Program-made: the position numbers and the translations under genes
Origin: Abelmoschus esculentus
Taxonomy: Eukaryota; Streptophyta; Magnoliopsida; Malvales; Malvaceae
Assembly: GCA_035048815.1 (NCBI GenBank)
Contig: JAUCBN010000026.1
Coordinates: 18,927,501 to 18,991,500 of the forward strand
Length of the DNA stretch: 64,000 bases
Reading direction: 5' to 3'
The notes under the pieces: model-generated
Databases searched by the model: none
Seen by the model: only the letters and a program-made list of their open reading frames with translations
What the model was told of the DNA's origin: nothing
In this document: positions 59,940 to 64,000 of the stretch, one piece after another
Layout of the letters: each line of letters begins with the position of its first letter
How positions within the stretch are numbered: position 1 is the stretch's first letter

Positions 59940-60560
59940 TGGTAGCTTTGGCCATAACTAAACCAGGATAGGAGTAGGACCCAATGGTTTTCAAACACAT
60001 GGCCGAACACGGCATTTCTGGGTCGTGGGGTTCATCTCACTTGTCAGAATAATGTAATTCTCCAGAGTAGATCATGACTGGTAAGATATGTGTAATTCTC
60101 CCAAGAGTTTCATGGTCATTTGACAACAATGAGTGATTTGTACAGCTCCGGAGTGTTTGTCTCGGGAAACGATCGATAGACAATAGCCGGCACGGTTGAG
60201 AGCAGACCGTCGTCGTTGATTGGGCAATCCCATTGTTAAGAGACCCTAAGAAGCTTGATCGGTTAACAGATGCTAGACTCACTTGAGGGACAACTTTACA
60301 ACAAGGGGGTCAAAAGGTGGCTGCATTGGGTTACAAATGCTTAAGGCTTAAGCCACCAGACGAAGCCAGGGACGAGCGTGGGCGATGTGGTCAAGATCCT
60401 GCACTTTGTTCAGGGTTTTGAGGATGACTTTGTTGGAGCATCCGTCTGTATAATGCCGAACGAAACCGATGGAAGCAAGGAGTTGTTTCCGAAGAAGGAT
60501 TGTAGCAGGGAAAAACACACATCGTGGACTGTCATGGCTGCCGAAATCGGATCAAATTGA
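59940..60560. other. Unassigned less AT-rich island with open frames on both strands
   Basis: Sequence quality changes sharply from AT-rich to mixed. The plus frame 60378-60560 (GDVVKILHFVQGFEDDFVGA) and the minus frame 60037-60282 (SLASVNRSSFLGSLNNGIAQ) overlap little. Neither matches a family I know. It could be a gene relic, a non-coding transcript or an old insertion next to the MITE. Confidence 0.3.
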
Positions 60561-60566
60561 TTAATT

Positions 60567-60748
60567 TTAGGTGAACTTTGTTCACCACGTCATCCATGGT
60601 CCAATTAATCAGAACCGTTGATCTTAATTTTTTTCCAAGTGAATCATCACATATTTCCTACATGTACTTAGTGGGTGAGTAATTATTTAAAGATCAACGA
60701 TTCTAATTACTTGGACCATGGATGACGTGGTGAACAAAGTTCACCTAA
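60567..60748 (-). mobile_element. MITE copy B
   Basis: Termini TTAGGTGAACTTTGTTCACC, ACGTCATCCATGGTCCAA and the near-exact inverse TTGGACCATGGATGACGTGG, TGAACAAAGTTCACCTAA give inverted repeats of about 37 bases. The interior carries GTTGATCTTAATTTTTTTCC and GATCAACG in inverse order to copy A. TAATT directly flanks both ends and could be a target duplication. Better preserved than copy A. Confidence 0.88.
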
Positions 60749-61678
60749 TAATTTCTCTCATATAATATAGGCAAGCGAGAATTATTAGGAGTAGTATTTA
60801 GTTATGAACTATCCTGATTATTTTAAATATGATAAATATTAAACTATAAAAGATAAATCGATTAATTTTAAAACTAATGAGTATTAAAAAAAATAATCAA
60901 ACCATAAAACTATTTAAACAAATTTAAATTTAATTTTACTAATCTTAAATTGAAAAAATCTTAAAAAAAGATATTAAATATTTTTTAAAGGTAAGATAGC
61001 TAACTTTAATATTTTAATATATATATGTAAGTTTAAATATTTTAAATAAAATTTAAATTAAAAATTATAATACATTTTAATATTACATATATTTTTATTT
61101 TAAACTATAACACACGTGTTTAAAAAAACACTATGAAAACAGAACAGGAGCAGGAACTACGTTAAACTGCTGTACTTTGCAATAACTCAAACACACAAGT
61201 CAAAAGTCAAATGTTTCTTCGTTGACTTTCTTCAAACATCAAAACCCAATAGATATTGGGCCGTTTTTACACTTTCTTCTCCATCGTGCGTGAACCAACT
61301 GCTTACAGTCCAACTCCCCTTATAGTCTGAATCAGTTCCCCTGCGGACTCAGCACTGCTACTGTTTTAGAGTTTCAATAAGTTTCAACTCAATGAAAAAG
61401 CTTAAATTTTTATCATATTTCATGGTTTCCAAGGCCGTTTTCTCCATGAAAATAGCCGAACAAGTTATTTAGAAAAATTCCCAGAACAGTGTATTTTATA
61501 GAATCCATGTCCTTGCTGGAGTCCCATTCAACAGAATCAACACCCCCAAATTTCTCCACTTGTCTGATCAGGCTACTCGTACTTTAGGGATTCACTATTT
61601 TGTGTGTTTTTCAGTAATCACTCCCATTCTGTGTGGAAGTTTAGTCTTTTTTCTCTTGTTAGAGATCTCAGAATCTAC

Positions 61679-63605
61679 ATGCATTCTTCAAAGGAGGAGA
61701 TGAACTCAGCAGACCCACCTGATATGGTGGTTTTAGATGACACTGATGCTATTATGAAAGACCCTTCTTCATCTTCAAAACCCAAGGACTTAAATCCTAG
61801 AGGGTTTGCTTCTCTGTCTCTCTTGAGTTTGGTTGTTTTTTAGTGTCATTCTGAGTTTTTGTCTTTGATTTTGTGTTGTGTAGGTATCAATTGCAAGTGT
61901 ACGAGGTTGCAAAGAGAAGAAACATTATAGCTGTGTTGGATACAGGTGTAGGAAAGACGATGATTGCTGTGATGCTTATTAAAGATTTTGGTGAAGCTAT
62001 CAAGTCTGCTGACAGTAAAGAGTTGATTGTTTTCTTGGCTCCCACTGTTCATCTAGTTAATCAGGTATGCTTTTTGATCCTGGAAAGTTTGGAATTTCTC
62101 CTGGTTGTGTTAAAAATTGAACATTTTTTTTGTGTGTGTGTGTTTGCAGCAATTTGAATATATAAAGGAACATACAAGTTTGGAAGTTGAACAGTATTAT
62201 GGAGCGAAGGGGGTAGATGAATGGACCTTGGATTGCTGGGAGAAAGAAGTAAAGGATCATGATGTAAGTTTTCTAACTAGTTAGCTCTAATAAGTCTACT
62301 ATTTAAGTTGATACACTTAAAAATCTTTGATAATCTTTGAAGGCATGATGCATTGTAATTGAATAGCCTAGAATGGGGCAGTATTTTTTGTCCGGTCATT
62401 CTTCATATAAAATCCCTCTTCTTTGTGTCCCCTTTAGCATTGAGTTGTAACGGTTATGTATGTCTAGGTTCTCGTTATGACACCCCAAATTCTATTGGAT
62501 GCTTTACGGAATGCATTCTTGAGTCTAGAGAAGGTGTCCTTATTGATAATAGATGAGTGTCACCGTGCTACTGGCAACCATCCATATGCAAGACTAATGA
62601 AGGTCAGTAACTCAGTAAATCTTTTTGCAAGAATTTAGTGACTATTTACATTATTTTTCCTGATTAGAAATGAAATTTTGTTGCTTCCTTGTTTTGATGT
62701 AGGAATTTTATCACAAATCCAAGATCAAGCCGAAGATTTTTGGAATGACAGCATCACCTGTAATCAGCAAAGGTAAGGTATTGTTGTTGTTGATGTTGGT
62801 GTTGGTGTTTTTTCATATGATATGGACGTGTTTCCTATTCAAAAGGGCTTTATCTTTTTGTTTAAATCCCCATGTGCCTGAGCTTCATTCTTATTTCCGA
62901 AATTATATATAAGTACGGTTGTTTGAACCATTAAAGATCAGTTTTTAAAGAAAATGAACTCGAAACCTAGAACAGTGTCCTTCTAAATTAATTAGTTTTT
63001 GGCGTCTTATGCTTTTACGTATATTTCGATTAAAACTTTGTGCAGGTGTCTCCTCCAAAATTGATTGTGAGGGCCAAATGTCAGAACTTGAAAGTGTTTT
63101 GGATAGCTTGGTATTTCTATTGTTTTATTTTTAGTTTTCATGGTTAGCTATGATTGATTTGCTGGGAAAATCTTATGTCGATATGAACAATATCTCGAAT
63201 ATGTGATGCTGCAGATATATACTATAGAAGACAGAACGGAGATGGAAGTGTATGTGCCTTTTGCTAAAGAAAGTTGTAGATTTTATGATCCAGCCGAACT
63301 TTCTTGTTCGGATTTGAAAGCAATGGTAGAAACCTCTTGGTCAAAGGTATCTCGTGGACTTATATAAGTGATTCACATGTGTGTGGGAATTGATGTTTAG
63401 GCTTTTCATTTGGGATGTTGAAATGAAGGCCTTTTATCTTTTTCCTGGACAGACCGATATGTCATTATCGAAGTTGCAAGACTCACTGCAACTTTCTTAC
63501 AAAGATTTAGATGATAAGCTTAAAGCACTACGAAGGCGAATATCAAATGATCATGCTAAGATTTTGCATTGCCTTGACAATCTTGGTCTCATATGTGCTT
63601 ATGAG
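61679..63605 (+). CDS. DCL4: DICER-LIKE 4, 5' part (gene continues past the window)
   Basis: DCL4 cuts long dsRNA into 21-nt siRNAs for the tasiRNA and antiviral pathways. Eight exons in frame: 61679-61803, 61884-62064, 62150-62263, 62468-62602, 62703-62772, 63046-63110, 63215-63346, 63453-63605. ATG choices are 61679 (MHSSKEEM) or 61700. The helicase domain begins with YQLQVYEVAKRRNIIAVL. Motif I is LDTGVGKTMIAVML, motif Ia LAPTVHLVNQ, motif II IIDECHRATG (DECH box) and motif III IFGMTASPVI. Then come GQMSELESVLDS and CLDNLGLICAYE. The RNase III, PAZ and dsRBD parts lie outside. The last 395 bases of the window look like the next intron. No lesion in the visible part. Confidence 0.93.
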
Positions 63606-64000
63606 GTATGATTGTGCTGTCGTAAATTTCAACTAGAGAGGATAAAATAATGGCCTTTGAGAGGAAAAATGTGTTCGTCTTGTTTTCAGATGCCGTATAA
63701 AATTCATGCTTCTCTTCTAACATATACATCTTTTTATTACTATTTATTTACTTAGATAAATACTTTTTTTTTAAAAAAAAATTTGGTTCAACTTTGATAG
63801 ATACATTAATCTCAAACCAACTGACAAAGTAATATTTTGTTACAACGTTGATCTAGGCCTTAATTACAGAATCTAAATTAATGTTTTTTCCTAACATAGA
63901 TTCGACCTATAACATGTTTGAAAAGAACCTTGTTTTGTCTTTCATTGATATTCACCTATATGAATTAATCTTGCTTATGTATGGCAATTTATACAATCAC
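63606..64000 (+). other. Intron 8 of DCL4 (incomplete)
   Basis: Begins with a GTATGA donor, is T-rich, and shows no exon of the family before the window ends. Confidence 0.6.

Larger units (their letters stand above)
58074..61678. other. AT-rich intergenic region with repeats
   Basis: Gene-poor. Holds the telomere-like inverted-repeat element (59655-59905), an unassigned less AT-rich island (59940-60560) and MITE copy B (60567-60748). The last 550 bases (from about 61130) are mixed in composition and likely the DCL4 promoter and leader. Confidence 0.5.

Noticed and set aside
1..64000. CRISPR arrays, operons, phage or endogenous viral genes
   Set aside because: None seen. The genome is eukaryotic, and no viral coat, movement or polymerase motif was recognised in any frame.

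Overview
This is a plant nuclear genome window, almost certainly from a eudicot. Genes are split by GT-AG introns, the spacers are very AT-rich, and MITE-like and SINE-like repeats are present. The gene set includes an auxin response factor, a JAZ repressor, sucrose synthase and DICER-LIKE 4. Several proteins look to me most like Malvaceae (cotton/cacao) versions. That is a recollection, not a search result. No prokaryotic, viral or organellar system is visible, and I found no clear candidate for an entirely new biological system.

Layout. Positions 1-13 kb form a dense, partly damaged block: the 3' end of a Cys-rich gene, a small unknown gene, COQ9, a polygalacturonase relic holding a MITE, a JAZ1/2-type gene, an FLZ zinc-finger gene and a pectate lyase. 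Positions 13.7-23 kb carry an ERF017/018 (ORA47)-like gene and a complete 13-exon ARF19. Positions 23-32.9 kb are a gene-poor desert with at least two inverted-repeat elements, one with a telomere-like core. Positions 32.9-38.3 kb hold KASII and an unknown membrane protein. Positions 39.7-46.2 kb hold a mitochondrial-ferredoxin pseudogene, tRNA-Ala(TGC) and sucrose synthase. Positions 50.5-58.1 kb hold SAUR76, a FAP2-type chalcone-isomerase-fold protein and an alpha/beta hydrolase. The right edge is the 5' part of DCL4.

Gene order. From memory of Arabidopsis loci, COQ9, a pectin-lyase-like gene, JAZ1, FLZ, ERF017 and ARF19 lie together near At1g19140-At1g19220. JAZ2, FLZ, ORA47 and KASII lie together near At1g74930-At1g74960. 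This window holds both sets in one run, which looks like the unfractionated ancestral order. SUS and SAUR76 are also neighbours in Arabidopsis (At5g20820/At5g20830). Jasmonate control (JAZ, ORA47-like) and auxin control (ARF19, SAUR76) are therefore physically close, but a shared function is not shown.

Coding integrity. ARF19 (1124 aa), sucrose synthase (797 aa), FAP2 (431 aa), the hydrolase (298 aa), FLZ, ERF, SAUR76 and the visible DCL4 exons all keep frame. COQ9, KASII, the pectate lyase, the small gene at 1.1-1.7 kb and the JAZ gene each show a net +1 shift. In all but the JAZ gene this is the only lesion seen. The uniform direction, often in homopolymers, makes residual assembly insertions as likely as real mutation. 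The polygalacturonase and ferredoxin copies have several independent lesions and are true pseudogenes.
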